Source of the DNA: Aestuariimicrobium soli
GTDB taxonomy: Bacteria > Actinomycetota > Actinomycetes > Propionibacteriales > Propionibacteriaceae
Length of the DNA stretch: 64,000 nucleotides
Direction of reading: 5' to 3'
Assembly (NCBI RefSeq): GCF_051192575.1
Contig: NZ_JBPJSQ010000007.1
Span: 186,001 to 250,000 of the forward strand
Shown: piece after piece, positions 1 to 8,224 of the stretch
How the letters are laid out: every line of letters starts with the position of its first letter
Numbering within the stretch: position 1 is the first letter of the stretch
Translations under genes and position numbers: made by a program
The notes under the pieces: model-generated
Seen by the model: the letters and a program-made list of their open reading frames with translations, nothing else
The model's database searches: none
Told to the model about the DNA's origin: nothing

Positions 1-1
1 C

Positions 2-445
2 CCCCGCAGTCGCCCCGGGGTGAAGGGTCCCGACCTGGTCGCCGGGGCCACCCTTCGCGAGCAGGCGCGGGCACTGGGTGCCGACGAGGCCGTGATCACC
101 ACCGACGGGTGGGTGTGTGACGGCGCGCTCAGCGCCCTGGTCTGGTGGCGGGGGGACGCGCTGCACCTGCCCGACCCGGCGCTGACCCGGGTGCCGTCGG
201 TGACCGCGGGCTGGCTGGCCGACCGGGTCGCCGCCGACGGGGGCACCGTCTCGTGGGTGCGGGCGCGTCCGGACGACCTCGCGGGCGCCGAGGTCTGGGT
301 GCTGAGTGCCCTGCACGGGCCGCGCGCGGTGGTCGAATGGATCGACGGGCCGGCGGTCACCAGCTCGGACGATCGCCTGCGCCTCTGGGCCGATCGGCTC
401 CAGGGAGCCCGCATGTCGGTCAAGCAACTTGCTTACCCTAACTAA
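2..445 (+). CDS. Class IV aminotransferase / aminodeoxychorismate lyase-like protein (5'-truncated)
   Basis: The frame is open to the window edge, so this is the C-terminal part of a longer gene; the internal GTG at 20 need not be the true start. The visible part (about 147 codons) matches the second half of fold-type IV PLP enzymes. It has a proline/valine turn followed by a G-W-L-A-D stretch, then a D-D-L-A-G-A-E segment running into W-V-L-S-A-L-H-G-P-R, the place where family members line the active site. It ends with the usual V-x-W-I-D-G strand. PabC-type lyases release 4-aminobenzoate from aminodeoxychorismate for folate; D-amino acid and branched-chain aminotransferases share the fold. 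The catalytic lysine lies upstream of the window, so the exact reaction stays open. Confidence 0.7.
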   Translation, partial: PRSRPGVKGPDLVAGATLREQARALGADEAVITTDGWVCDGALSALVWWRGDALHLPDPALTRVPSVTAGWLADRVAADGGTVSWVRARPDDLAGAEVWVLSALHGPRAVVEWIDGPAVTSSDDRLRLWADRLQGARMSVKQLAYPN

Positions 446-456
446 CCATCTAGAAT
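429..456 (+). promoter_or_regulatory. Promoter of the MFS gene
   Basis: TTGCTT (429-434), a 16-nt spacer and TAGAAT (451-456) form a good sigma-70-type promoter. It overlaps the last codons and TAA stop of the preceding gene. The transcript would start near 463, with a short leader containing the GGAGG ribosome site at 485-489. Confidence 0.6.
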
Positions 457-495
457 GAGGGGCAGCACCCGAACCACTCCGCCCGGAGGAGCCCC

Positions 496-1815
496 ATGGC
501 AGACCGCGTCCGCACCTTCGCGAGTTTTGCCCTCTTCAACTACCGACTCTTCTGGCTGGGTGCGCTGGTCAGCAACGTGGGGGGCTGGATGGCTCGCGTG
601 GCCCAAGACTGGCTGGTGCTCACGCAACTCACCGATCACTCGGCCCAGGCGCTCGGCATCGTCACCGCGCTGCAGTTCCTGCCGATTCCGCTGATCGCAC
701 CGATGGCCGGCGCCCTGGCCGACCGCTACTCCAAGCGCAAGCTGCTGATCCTCACCCAGGCGGCCCTGGGGGCCACCGCGTTCGGGCTGTGGATCCTGGT
801 CGCCACCGACGTCGTGCAGTTGTGGCACGCCTTCGCGTTCGCCTTCCTGCAGGGAGTGGCGAGCGCCTTCGACATGCCGGTGAGGCAGGCCTTCGTGTCC
901 GAGATGGTGCCCCAGCGACTGGTGTCGAACGCCATCGGGCTCAACTCGGCGCAGTTCAACGGCGCCCGCCTGCTGGGCCCCGGCGTCGCCGGCTTCGTGA
1001 TCGCCTGGTTCGGCATCGCGCCGGCCCTGCTGATCAACGCGGTCAGCTTCGTCGCGGTGATCGCGGCCCTGTGGTTCATGCGCTCCGACCAGCTCATGCC
1101 TCGTCCGAAACCGGTGGGCAAGGGCACGGTGCGCGAGGGTGTCGCCTACGTGCGCAGTCGGCCCGACATCCTGCTGATCCTGGGGATCATCTTCATCTTC
1201 TCGACGTTCGGCATGAACTTCCAGATCACCAACGCCCTGATGGCGACGACGGTCTTCGGCAAGGGCGCCAGCGAGTACGGCATGTTGGGCTCGGTGATGG
1301 CCATCGGCACCCTGGCGGCGGCCTTCATGGCGGCCCGCCGTGCCCGCCCCCGGCTGCGCTGGCTGCTGTTGGGCGTGTTCGGCTTCGCCGCCTTCACCGC
1401 GGCGGCCGCACTGGCCCGCAGCTACCTGTTCTTCGCCACCATGCTGGTCGGCGTGGGTGTCTGCTCGCTGACCGTGATGACCTCGTGCAATGCCACGGTG
1501 CAATTGGCGGCCGACCCCGCCCTGCGAGGCCGGGTGATGGCCGTCTACATGGCCGTCAACATGGGCGGCACGCCGATCGGATCGCCGATCATCGGTTGGA
1601 TCGGTGACCACTGGGGCGCCCGCTGGACGCTCGGGATCGGCGCCGCCGCCACCTTCGCGGTGGCCGTGGTCGCCAGCATCTACGTGATCGTGCACGACCG
1701 GTTGAGGGTGCGTCTGGAGACCGCCTGGCCGCCCCGTCTGCTGGTCAACCGACCGGACGAGGAGGCCGGGGTGGCCGCCGCGGTCGACCCCGACCCGCAG
1801 GCCCGGGTCGCCTGA
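496..1815 (+). CDS. MFS transporter, exporter (MFS_3/enterobactin-exporter-like) type
   Basis: A 439-residue, roughly twelve-helix permease. The N-terminus (F-N-Y-R-L-F-W-L-G followed by N-V-G-x-W-M) is characteristic of the MFS_3 exporters that include EntS-like siderophore and drug efflux proteins. The cytoplasmic loop A-D-R-Y-S-K-R-K after the second helix is the MFS motif A. A GGAGG ribosome site lies 7 nt before the ATG at 496 and a clear promoter lies further upstream. The C-terminus carries a short acidic, proline-rich cytoplasmic tail. The substrate cannot be deduced; family membership suggests export of a small hydrophobic compound. It appears monocistronic, being followed by a large hairpin. 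Confidence 0.85.
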   Translation: MADRVRTFASFALFNYRLFWLGALVSNVGGWMARVAQDWLVLTQLTDHSAQALGIVTALQFLPIPLIAPMAGALADRYSKRKLLILTQAALGATAFGLWILVATDVVQLWHAFAFAFLQGVASAFDMPVRQAFVSEMVPQRLVSNAIGLNSAQFNGARLLGPGVAGFVIAWFGIAPALLINAVSFVAVIAALWFMRSDQLMPRPKPVGKGTVREGVAYVRSRPDILLILGIIFIFSTFGMNFQITNALMATTVFGKGASEYGMLGSVMAIGTLAAAFMAARRARPRLRWLLLGVFGFAAFTAAAALARSYLFFATMLVGVGVCSLTVMTSCNATVQLAADPALRGRVMAVYMAVNMGGTPIGSPIIGWIGDHWGARWTLGIGAAATFAVAVVASIYVIVHDRLRVRLETAWPPRLLVNRPDEEAGVAAAVDPDPQARVA

Positions 1816-1832
1816 CCGATCCGCGACGGCCT

Positions 1833-1905
1833 ACACACTTCTACAAGCAGGCTCCACCGACCCCCTGTTTCAGGGGGTGGCCCGAGCCACGGTGTAGAAG
1901 TTTGT
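1833..1905. terminator. Two-tier intergenic hairpin (terminator-like)
   Basis: Outer arms of 13 nt (1833-1845 and 1893-1905) pair with one mismatch. GGCTC (1850-1854) pairs with GAGCC (1884-1888), and the centre is an 8-bp stem ACCCCCTG/CAGGGGGT closed by TTT (1860-1878). It follows the MFS stop and precedes sppA. There is no U-run, so it is either an actinobacterial I-shaped terminator or a mobile palindrome. Confidence 0.55.
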
Positions 1906-2036
1906 CAATCGGACGTGGGGGGCGAGGTTCCCATCCGTCCTGCCCACCCTGAGTTCACCCCGAGTCGCCAGCGTCACCACCGATTCGCGACGTTGGTCGC
2001 TCCGGTTCGTCGGACTTGCTTCCTACAGTGGGGGGC

Positions 2037-3752
2037 ATGGACCTGATCGCAGCAGCCCGTGACCTCCGCGCCCGCACCACCGGGCCCGTCATTCTCGAGA
2101 TCGACCTCGCCCGCGGCATCACCGTGGCCCCGCCCGACAACCCGTTGGCCGCCCTGCGGTCACTCAATGCCGCGACGATGGGCGCCGTCCGCGAGGGGCT
2201 CCGGCAGGGCAAGACCGACCCCCGGGTGAAGGCACTGGTCGTGCACGTCGCGCCCTCGGGTCTGGGGCTCGCGGACCTGCAGAATCTGGGCGACCTGATC
2301 GCCGACTTCGGTGAGAGCAAGCCGACCATTGCCTGGACCCAGACGTTCGGTGAGATGGGCAACTCGCTGCCGCTGGTGGCCCTGGCCAGTCGCGCGAAGA
2401 CCGTGTGGGTGCAGCCCTCGGGCATGGTCTTCCTGGGTGGACTGCACCTGTCGATCACCCTGCTGCGCGGGCTGTTCGAGAAGGTCGGTGTCACCCCCGA
2501 GTTCGGGCAGCGCAAGGAGTACAAGTCGGCCGCCGAGCAGTACGCCGGCACCAAGGTCAGCAAGGCCAACCGCGAGATGATGCAGCGGCTGGCCGACTCG
2601 GTCGTCGAGCAGTGCATGGCCCAGATCGCGGCGGGTCGCGGCCTGGAGGTCGCCGACGTGCGCTCCGCGATGGACGAGAGCCCGCTGACCGTCGAGCGGG
2701 CCGTCGAGCTCGGCCTCGTCGACAAGGTCGGCTACCGGGACGAGGTCTACGCCGAACTCTTCGACGAGCTGCGACTCGACCGTCACGCCCTGCAGTTCGT
2801 GCACCGCTACGACGCCAAGGTGCAGCGCCGCGAACTGAAGCGTCAGCTGCTCGATCGCAACGCCCCGCAGATCGGCATCGTCACCCTGCGCGGCCCAATC
2901 GTCACCGGGCGGGGCGCTCCCGGGGGCCCCGGCGGCCAGCAGGCCGGGGGAGACGTGGTCGCCGAGCACCTGCGGGCCGCCAGCCGCGACGACAAGATCA
3001 AGGCCGTCGTGCTGCGCATCGACTCGCCCGGTGGTTCCGCGGTGGCCTCCGACACCATCTGGCGCGAGGTGCACCGCGTGCGCGAGTCGGGTCGTCCGGT
3101 GGTGGCCCTGATGGGCAACGTCGCCGCGTCGGGTGGCTACTACGCCGCCATGGGCGCCGACGAGATCGTCGCCGCACCCTCGACGCTCACCGGGTCGATC
3201 GGCGTGCTCGCCGGCAAGCTGGTCACCCTCGGGTTGTACGACAAGCTCGCGCTCAAACACGAGGGCATCAGCTCGGGCCCCAAGGCCGACATGTTCGCCT
3301 CGGACAGCCACTTCTCCGAGGACGACTGGGCCACGCTGAACACCTGGCTCGACGTGATCTACGAGCAGTTCACCAGCAAGGCGGCGGCCGACCGCGGCAT
3401 GGACCCGGCCGACCTCGAGAAGGTGGCCCGCGGACGAGTCTGGACCGGCGCCGACGCCCTCGAGCGCGGGCTCATCGACCACCTCGGAACGCTGGAGACC
3501 GCCGTGCAGCGGGCCGCCGACCTCGCCGATGTCGACCGGGAGCAGGCCGTGCTCCGCACCGTGCCCGCCCTGGGCATGCTCGAGCAGTTCGTGCCGGCGG
3601 AGTCGTCCGAGTCGGGTGGGCGGCCGCAGATGGCAGTGTCGGACGGCCCGGAGGCCCTGCTGCCCAGGGCGATTCGGGCCCTGGGGCTGGGCGGCGAGTG
3701 GGCGCAGCTGGCCGGTCCGTTGGCCCTGCCGTGGCGCTTCGACGTGCGCTGA
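2037..3752 (+). CDS. sppA: Signal peptide peptidase SppA, 67-kDa type (S49 family)
   Basis: A 571-residue protein with two S49 domains, as in the long (E. coli-type) SppA that degrades cleaved signal peptides at the membrane. The lysine general base is expected at K163 in the N-terminal domain (E-Y-K-S-A-A-E). The serine nucleophile is expected at S365 in the C-terminal domain (N-V-A-A-S-G-G-Y-Y-A-A). No convincing N-terminal transmembrane anchor is visible, unlike E. coli SppA, so membrane attachment may be peripheral. The ATG at 2037 is preferred over the TTG at 2016: TACAGT (2024-2029) sits 7 nt before it, the leaderless arrangement used throughout this window. The stop overlaps the ATG of the next gene by 1 nt (TGATG). 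Confidence 0.9.
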   Translation: MDLIAAARDLRARTTGPVILEIDLARGITVAPPDNPLAALRSLNAATMGAVREGLRQGKTDPRVKALVVHVAPSGLGLADLQNLGDLIADFGESKPTIAWTQTFGEMGNSLPLVALASRAKTVWVQPSGMVFLGGLHLSITLLRGLFEKVGVTPEFGQRKEYKSAAEQYAGTKVSKANREMMQRLADSVVEQCMAQIAAGRGLEVADVRSAMDESPLTVERAVELGLVDKVGYRDEVYAELFDELRLDRHALQFVHRYDAKVQRRELKRQLLDRNAPQIGIVTLRGPIVTGRGAPGGPGGQQAGGDVVAEHLRAASRDDKIKAVVLRIDSPGGSAVASDTIWREVHRVRESGRPVVALMGNVAASGGYYAAMGADEIVAAPSTLTGSIGVLAGKLVTLGLYDKLALKHEGISSGPKADMFASDSHFSEDDWATLNTWLDVIYEQFTSKAAADRGMDPADLEKVARGRVWTGADALERGLIDHLGTLETAVQRAADLADVDREQAVLRTVPALGMLEQFVPAESSESGGRPQMAVSDGPEALLPRAIRALGLGGEWAQLAGPLALPWRFDVR

Positions 3753-4681
3753 TGTCGACCCCGCACGAGGGTGCTGCGCACCCGGTGGTCATCGACGTCA
3801 TCTCCGACATCCAGGGTCGCCTCGACCACCTCGCGGCCGCCCTCGACCTGTTCGGTGCCGCCGACGTACCGGGCGGGCGTGCCGACCACCTGGTGGTCGT
3901 GGGCGACCTGGTCGACCACGGTCACGAGGCCGAGTACGCGGAACTCTTCTCCGTGTTCGGAGCTCGAGCGTTGCCACCGATGACCTGCACCATCGGCAAC
4001 CACGAGTTCTACAACGACTCCGACTCGGACGCCTCCATCGAGCGCTTCCTGCGCTGGACGGGTGAGGCAGCGGTGTGGGGGTCGGCACACATCCCGGGCG
4101 TCGACGCCATCGTCCTGGGAACCCTGGACGGGTCGGGCACCGGCGGCCACGACGTCCATCTGGGGCCCGACCAACTGGCGTTCGTCCGGTCGTCGGCGAA
4201 CGAGCCGACGACCCGCCCGCTGATCGTGTTCACCCACCAGCCGCTGCCGAACACGGTGTCTGGCACCCGCCCCGACCAGGCGTGGGCGACCTACGTCGAC
4301 GACCACGCCGAGGCGGACGACCTGCGCCGGGCCCTGTCGGGACGGCGACCGGTGTTGCTGGTGACCGGCCACACCCACTGGGGACTGCACCGGGACGACT
4401 GGTTGGTGCGGGTCGAGGACACCCCCGGGGGCGCCGGCTTCTGGGCCGTCAACACGGGTGCGGTCATGAACGAGTACGGCCAGGCCGCCGATGGCACCGA
4501 GGCACTCATCGACGAGGAGGCCCACACGGGTCTGCGGCTGTTCGTCGAGTCCGACCGGGTGCGCCTCGAGGCCTGGGACGCCCGCAGTGGGCGGCTGCTG
4601 CACGAGTCCATCGTTCCCTCGTTGGCCAGCGTTCCCTCGCTGGCCAGCGTGCCCCCGTCGGGGACGGCGGCTCAGAAGTAA
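3752..4681 (+). CDS. Metallophosphoesterase (calcineurin-like)
   Basis: A 309-residue cytosolic phosphoesterase. The binuclear metal motifs appear in order: S-D-I-Q-G near residue 19, G-D-L-V-D near 51, G-N-H-E-F near 85, T-H-Q-P near 162 and G-H-T-H-W near 207. The first motif reads D-x-Q where most of the superfamily has D-x-H; some bacterial subfamilies use this variant. The substrate is unknown. Translation is coupled to sppA through TGATG. The C-terminus contains a duplicated hexapeptide (V-P-S-L-A-S twice) from an 18-bp tandem repeat, and its last 10 bp overlap the convergent acetyltransferase gene. Confidence 0.8.
   Translation: MSTPHEGAAHPVVIDVISDIQGRLDHLAAALDLFGAADVPGGRADHLVVVGDLVDHGHEAEYAELFSVFGARALPPMTCTIGNHEFYNDSDSDASIERFLRWTGEAAVWGSAHIPGVDAIVLGTLDGSGTGGHDVHLGPDQLAFVRSSANEPTTRPLIVFTHQPLPNTVSGTRPDQAWATYVDDHAEADDLRRALSGRRPVLLVTGHTHWGLHRDDWLVRVEDTPGGAGFWAVNTGAVMNEYGQAADGTEALIDEEAHTGLRLFVESDRVRLEAWDARSGRLLHESIVPSLASVPSLASVPPSGTAAQK
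4613..4648 (+). repeat. 18-bp tandem duplication in the phosphoesterase 3' end
   Basis: Two copies (4613-4630 and 4631-4648) differ by one base. They stay in frame and duplicate V-P-S-L-A-S in the disordered tail. Confidence 0.8.
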
Positions 4682-5877
4682 TCGCGAATGTGGCCCTGGC
4701 GACCGCCGAAGGCCGCCGACCAGGTGGGATAGGTGTTCGTGGCGCCCCCGGAGGCCAAGCCGGCACCGACGATGTTCCACAGCGACTGCGATCCAGCGAA
4801 CAACAGCGACAGCCCGCGCGGGGTGAACTCCACGGGGCTGAGGCGCTTGGAGTGGGCACCGAGTCGTCCGATGCGGGTGACGGTCGCGTGCCCGTCCTCC
4901 AGACGCAACTTCCAGTCGCCGGTGACGGTGTCGACGACGTCGTCCACCACCCGGAAGGGCAACTCGCAGTCCAACCCCTCGGGCCACACCCGGGGCACCA
5001 GCGCGGCGCGCAGGTTCAGCACCTTCACCATGTAGGGGAATCGCTCGGTCACCTGCCAGGTGGCGGCGGGGTGCACGAGTCGCAGGCCGTCGTCGCCCGA
5101 GGTGCGGAAGACCGCGTGTGGCACGACGGCGGCGTTCGTGCCGAACATGGCCAACAGGGCCTGCGTGCCCGCGGACGACTGGGAGACGAACTCGCGAACC
5201 GCCAGTTCGGCGCCCTCCCCGTAGCCCGAGCCGCGATTCCAGCGGGCATAGGCCACCGGCACGCCGTCGACTTCCGCCACCGAGGTGCCGGTGTGGGCCT
5301 TCAGCCACTTGCCGGGCTTGCTGGCATACAGCGGCCCGACCCGGTCGATCGGGCCGTTCTGCTGGCTCGCCCAGCGCCGGTACAGGTTCTCCAGAGCGGC
5401 GACGTCGTCCTCGACCGCGCGGCGCACGGTGACCCCCTCGGGTGCCCGCAGGCTGGCAAGCTCGGCCAGCGGCACGCGCACCCGGGTGAGTTCGGCGGCG
5501 AGTTCGAAACCGAACCCCCGGTAGATGCCGTTCGCGGTCGGGAACAGCGTCGCGACGACGGCGCCCCGCTCGCGTGCCCGCGCGAGCGCGGTCGTGAGCA
5601 GCGGACGAAGCACCCCCCGGCCGCGGTCCTCCATGGCGGTGGTGACACTCATCACCCCGGCCGTGGGCAGGTCGACGCCACCCCAGAACGACGAGATGTC
5701 GCGCACCCCGGCTCGTCCGATCTGGCGGTCGCCGTCGAACGCGCCGTGCCAGTGGGTGGGGGGTCGCGAGATCTGGCTGGTGTTCTTCTTGGTGACCGGC
5801 GAGCCGAAGGCCTCATGGCGCAGGGCCTGCGAGGAGGCGGCGTCGGCGTCGGTCAACGGACGAACGGTGACGGGCAT
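4672..5877 (-). CDS. GNAT acetyltransferase of the Eis family
   Basis: A 401-residue protein with the Eis layout: an N-terminal GNAT domain with V-M-S-V-T-T followed by R-G-R-G-V-L-R-P-L (acetyl-CoA pyrophosphate loop, about residues 75-92), a second GNAT-like domain, and an SCP2-like C-terminal domain. It ends in phenylalanine (R-D-Y-F); in Mycobacterium Eis the terminal carboxylate acts in the acetyltransferase site. Eis enzymes acetylate aminoglycosides at several amines as well as lysines and polyamines, and form hexamers. The natural substrate here is unknown. It converges with and slightly overlaps the phosphoesterase gene. Confidence 0.85.
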   Translation of the reverse strand: MPVTVRPLTDADAASSQALRHEAFGSPVTKKNTSQISRPPTHWHGAFDGDRQIGRAGVRDISSFWGGVDLPTAGVMSVTTAMEDRGRGVLRPLLTTALARARERGAVVATLFPTANGIYRGFGFELAAELTRVRVPLAELASLRAPEGVTVRRAVEDDVAALENLYRRWASQQNGPIDRVGPLYASKPGKWLKAHTGTSVAEVDGVPVAYARWNRGSGYGEGAELAVREFVSQSSAGTQALLAMFGTNAAVVPHAVFRTSGDDGLRLVHPAATWQVTERFPYMVKVLNLRAALVPRVWPEGLDCELPFRVVDDVVDTVTGDWKLRLEDGHATVTRIGRLGAHSKRLSPVEFTPRGLSLLFAGSQSLWNIVGAGLASGGATNTYPTWSAAFGGRQGHIRDYF

Positions 5878-5954
5878 GGGGGCCAGTCAACCACTGTTGG
5901 GGTCGCGGGCGGGGGTGTCCGGGTCGCTTCCCGGCGCGGGTGACTGCCCTCGAT

Positions 5955-5983
5955 TGGGGGCTCGACCTGCGGCCACGTAGAAT
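5955..5983 (+). promoter_or_regulatory. Promoter of the VanW-family gene
   Basis: TTGGGG (5955-5960), a 17-nt spacer and TAGAAT (5978-5983). The predicted start near 5990 supports translation from the ATG at 6015 rather than from the upstream in-frame start at 5940. Confidence 0.6.
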
Positions 5984-6014
5984 CAGCGCGACCCACCCCC
6001 ACCAGCGCCCGAGG

Positions 6015-7787
6015 ATGCCCGTGTCCCAGCAACAGGACGAGTCCCAGCTCCACGACCAGTCAGACCTCGACGACGTCGACCAGGAGTCCCCGCGGCGCGA
6101 CCGCCGCGGAGCGATCGCCGCGGCCGTGGTCGGTGGTCTGGTGGTGCTCGCCGGTGGCGCCTACGTCACGGGGTACTTCATGGCCGGTGACAAGACCCCT
6201 CGGAACGCGACGGTGCAGGGGATCGCGATCGGCGGCCTCACCTCCGACGAGGCCCAGCAGAAGCTGCGCGGTGCCATCGCCCCGAAGGCCGAGGCGGCCA
6301 TCACCCTCCAGGCAGACGGCAAGCAGGCCGCCATCAAGCCGGCCGAGGCGGGGCTCGTGGTCGACTACGCCAAGACCGTCGAGGCCGCCGGGGCCGGACG
6401 ATCCTGGAACCCGAACCACATCGTGCAGGTGCTCAGCGGCGGCGGTGACCTCGAGTTGGTCACCACCACGGACGACGCCAAGCTGGCGGCGGCGGTCAAG
6501 GCCGCAGCGCCGACGTTCGCAGTGCAGGCGAAGAACGCCGACCTGACGCTCACCGCCGGTAAGGCGCAGGTCACCGAGGGCGTCGACGGCAAGGCCCTCC
6601 AGGTCGACCAGGCCACCGCGGGGGTCAAGCAGGCCTGGCTGAAGGAGACCTCGGTGGCGGCCCCGATCGCCACCACGGCGCCCGAGATCACCACGGCCGC
6701 CGTCACCAAGGTCGCCGATGAGCAGCTCAAGCCCGTGCTGTCGGGCCCGATCCCGCTGAAGACCAAGGATGGTCAGGCGTTCGAGGTGCCGCTGAAGGCG
6801 ATCGTCGACTCGACCACGCTCACCAAGTCGGGCACCACCTTCGCGGTCGCCACCGACATGAAGAAGCTGTTCGCGGCGTCGAAGGCCTCCATCGACGCAC
6901 TCAAGTACGAGCAGGGACGCGACGCCAAGATCCAACTGCAGGGCGGCAAGCCCGTGGTCGTCCCCTCGGTCGACGGGCTCGGGGTCAGCGAGGCCAACTT
7001 CACCAAGGCCGTGCAGCCCGTGCTCGCCAAGACCGGCGCCGAGCGCACCGCCACCGTCGAGGTGACCAAGGTGCCGGCGAAGTACACCACCGCCGACGCC
7101 CAGAAGGCCGGCGTGAAGGAGGTCACCGGCGAGTTCACGACGCAGTTCCCCTACGCCGAGTACCGCAACGTGAACCTCACCAGGGCCGCCGCTGGCATCA
7201 ACGGCACCTACCTGAAGCCCGGCGACACCTTCAGCCTCAACAAGGTGTTGGGGGAGCGCACCGCCGCCAACGGCTACATCGACGGCTACGTCATCGAGGG
7301 CGGCGTGCTCAAGAAGGAGGTCGGCGGCGGCGTCTCGCAGTCGGCCACCACCACCTTCAACGCCGCGTTCTTCGCGGGGCTCGAAGACGTCGAGCACCAC
7401 CCGCACACCCTGTACTTCCCGCGCTACCCGGCCGGCCGTGAGGCCACCGTCTACTACGGGGCGCTCGACCTGCAGTTCAAGAACAACACCAAGTACGGCG
7501 TGCTGATGCAGGCCTACGTGCAGAAGGCCGCCCCGGGGCAGCAGGGGTCGATCACCGTCAAGGTGTGGTCGACCAAGACCTACGAGGTGAAGTCCTCGGC
7601 GCTGAACAAGTCGAACTTCACCACCGGCACCACGCGGATCTCGAAGGATCCCAAGTGCGAGTACCAGGCACCCATCCAGGGCTTCGACGTCAACTACCAG
7701 CGGCTCTTCTACCAGGGCGGGGCGCTCGTCCGCACGGAGAGGTTCTTCTGGCGGTACAGCCCCGGCGACGAAATCAAGTGCGCCTGA
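6015..7787 (+). CDS. VanW family protein with peptidoglycan-binding-like domains
   Basis: A 590-residue protein anchored by one helix (about residues 32-55) after an acidic, charged N-terminus. The extracellular part holds two PG_binding_4-like modules (about 65-350) built of K/T/A-rich strands. The VanW domain follows (about 375-520), with F-P-x-A-x-Y-R-N-x-N, the L-K-P-G-D-T-F-S-L-N segment and V-G-G-G-V-S-Q-x-A-T-T-x-F-N-A-A-F, which are family hallmarks. Family members act in cell-wall biology; the biochemical role of VanW itself remains undefined. A short palindrome (GGCGTT/AACGCC, 7805-7826) follows the stop. Confidence 0.85.
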   Translation: MPVSQQQDESQLHDQSDLDDVDQESPRRDRRGAIAAAVVGGLVVLAGGAYVTGYFMAGDKTPRNATVQGIAIGGLTSDEAQQKLRGAIAPKAEAAITLQADGKQAAIKPAEAGLVVDYAKTVEAAGAGRSWNPNHIVQVLSGGGDLELVTTTDDAKLAAAVKAAAPTFAVQAKNADLTLTAGKAQVTEGVDGKALQVDQATAGVKQAWLKETSVAAPIATTAPEITTAAVTKVADEQLKPVLSGPIPLKTKDGQAFEVPLKAIVDSTTLTKSGTTFAVATDMKKLFAASKASIDALKYEQGRDAKIQLQGGKPVVVPSVDGLGVSEANFTKAVQPVLAKTGAERTATVEVTKVPAKYTTADAQKAGVKEVTGEFTTQFPYAEYRNVNLTRAAAGINGTYLKPGDTFSLNKVLGERTAANGYIDGYVIEGGVLKKEVGGGVSQSATTTFNAAFFAGLEDVEHHPHTLYFPRYPAGREATVYYGALDLQFKNNTKYGVLMQAYVQKAAPGQQGSITVKVWSTKTYEVKSSALNKSNFTTGTTRISKDPKCEYQAPIQGFDVNYQRLFYQGGALVRTERFFWRYSPGDEIKCA

Positions 7788-7894
7788 GTCGACCCCTGGG
7801 ATCGGGCGTTCACTCCCCGGAACGCCGACTGCCGCGGGCGTCGTCCGCGCGCTAGAGTCGTGACTCGACGAGCACGAAACGGAAGGGAACTCTC

Positions 7895-8215
7895 GTGACC
7901 TACATCATTGGCGCCGCCTGCGTTGACATCAAGGACCGGGCCTGCGTCGAGGAGTGTCCGGTCGACTGCATCTACGAGGGCAACCGCATGCTCTACATCC
8001 ACCCCGAGGAGTGCGTGGACTGTGGGGCCTGTGAGCCGGTGTGCCCCGTCGAGGCGATCTACTACGAGGACGACGTTCCCGCCGACCAGAAGCAGTTCTA
8101 CGACGTGAACGTGCAGTTCTTCGACGACCTGGGTTCGCCCGGTGGTGCCTCCAAGCTGGGCGCCATCGACAAGGACCACCCGGTCGTCGAGGCCATGGCC
8201 CCGCAGGGGGAGTGA
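7895..8215 (+). CDS. fdxA: 7Fe ferredoxin FdxA ([3Fe-4S][4Fe-4S])
   Basis: A 106-residue soluble electron carrier. The first cysteine group (C9, C17 and the C-P-V-D-C-I stretch) and the second group C-V-D-C-G-A-C-E-P-V-C-P provide ligands for one [3Fe-4S] and one [4Fe-4S] cluster, the standard actinobacterial seven-iron pattern. The acidic C-terminal extension is also typical. A GGAAGGGA ribosome site precedes the GTG start. TAGAGT (7853-7858) is a likely -10, and a small palindrome GAGTC-gt-GACTC (7855-7866) overlies the predicted start point. dapC begins 9 nt after the stop, an association common in actinobacteria. Confidence 0.95.
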   Translation: MTYIIGAACVDIKDRACVEECPVDCIYEGNRMLYIHPEECVDCGACEPVCPVEAIYYEDDVPADQKQFYDVNVQFFDDLGSPGGASKLGAIDKDHPVVEAMAPQGE

Positions 8216-8224
8216 CCCGGCCGG

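Noticed and set aside
2016..2036. TTG start for SppA 7 codons upstream
   Set aside because: It would lie upstream of and within the -10 box whose spacing predicts an mRNA beginning at ATG 2037.
2405..4681. A 758-codon frame covering most of sppA and the phosphoesterase gene
   Set aside because: Only the part from 3752 has family motifs; the first 450 codons are an Arg/Gly-rich shadow of sppA in another frame.
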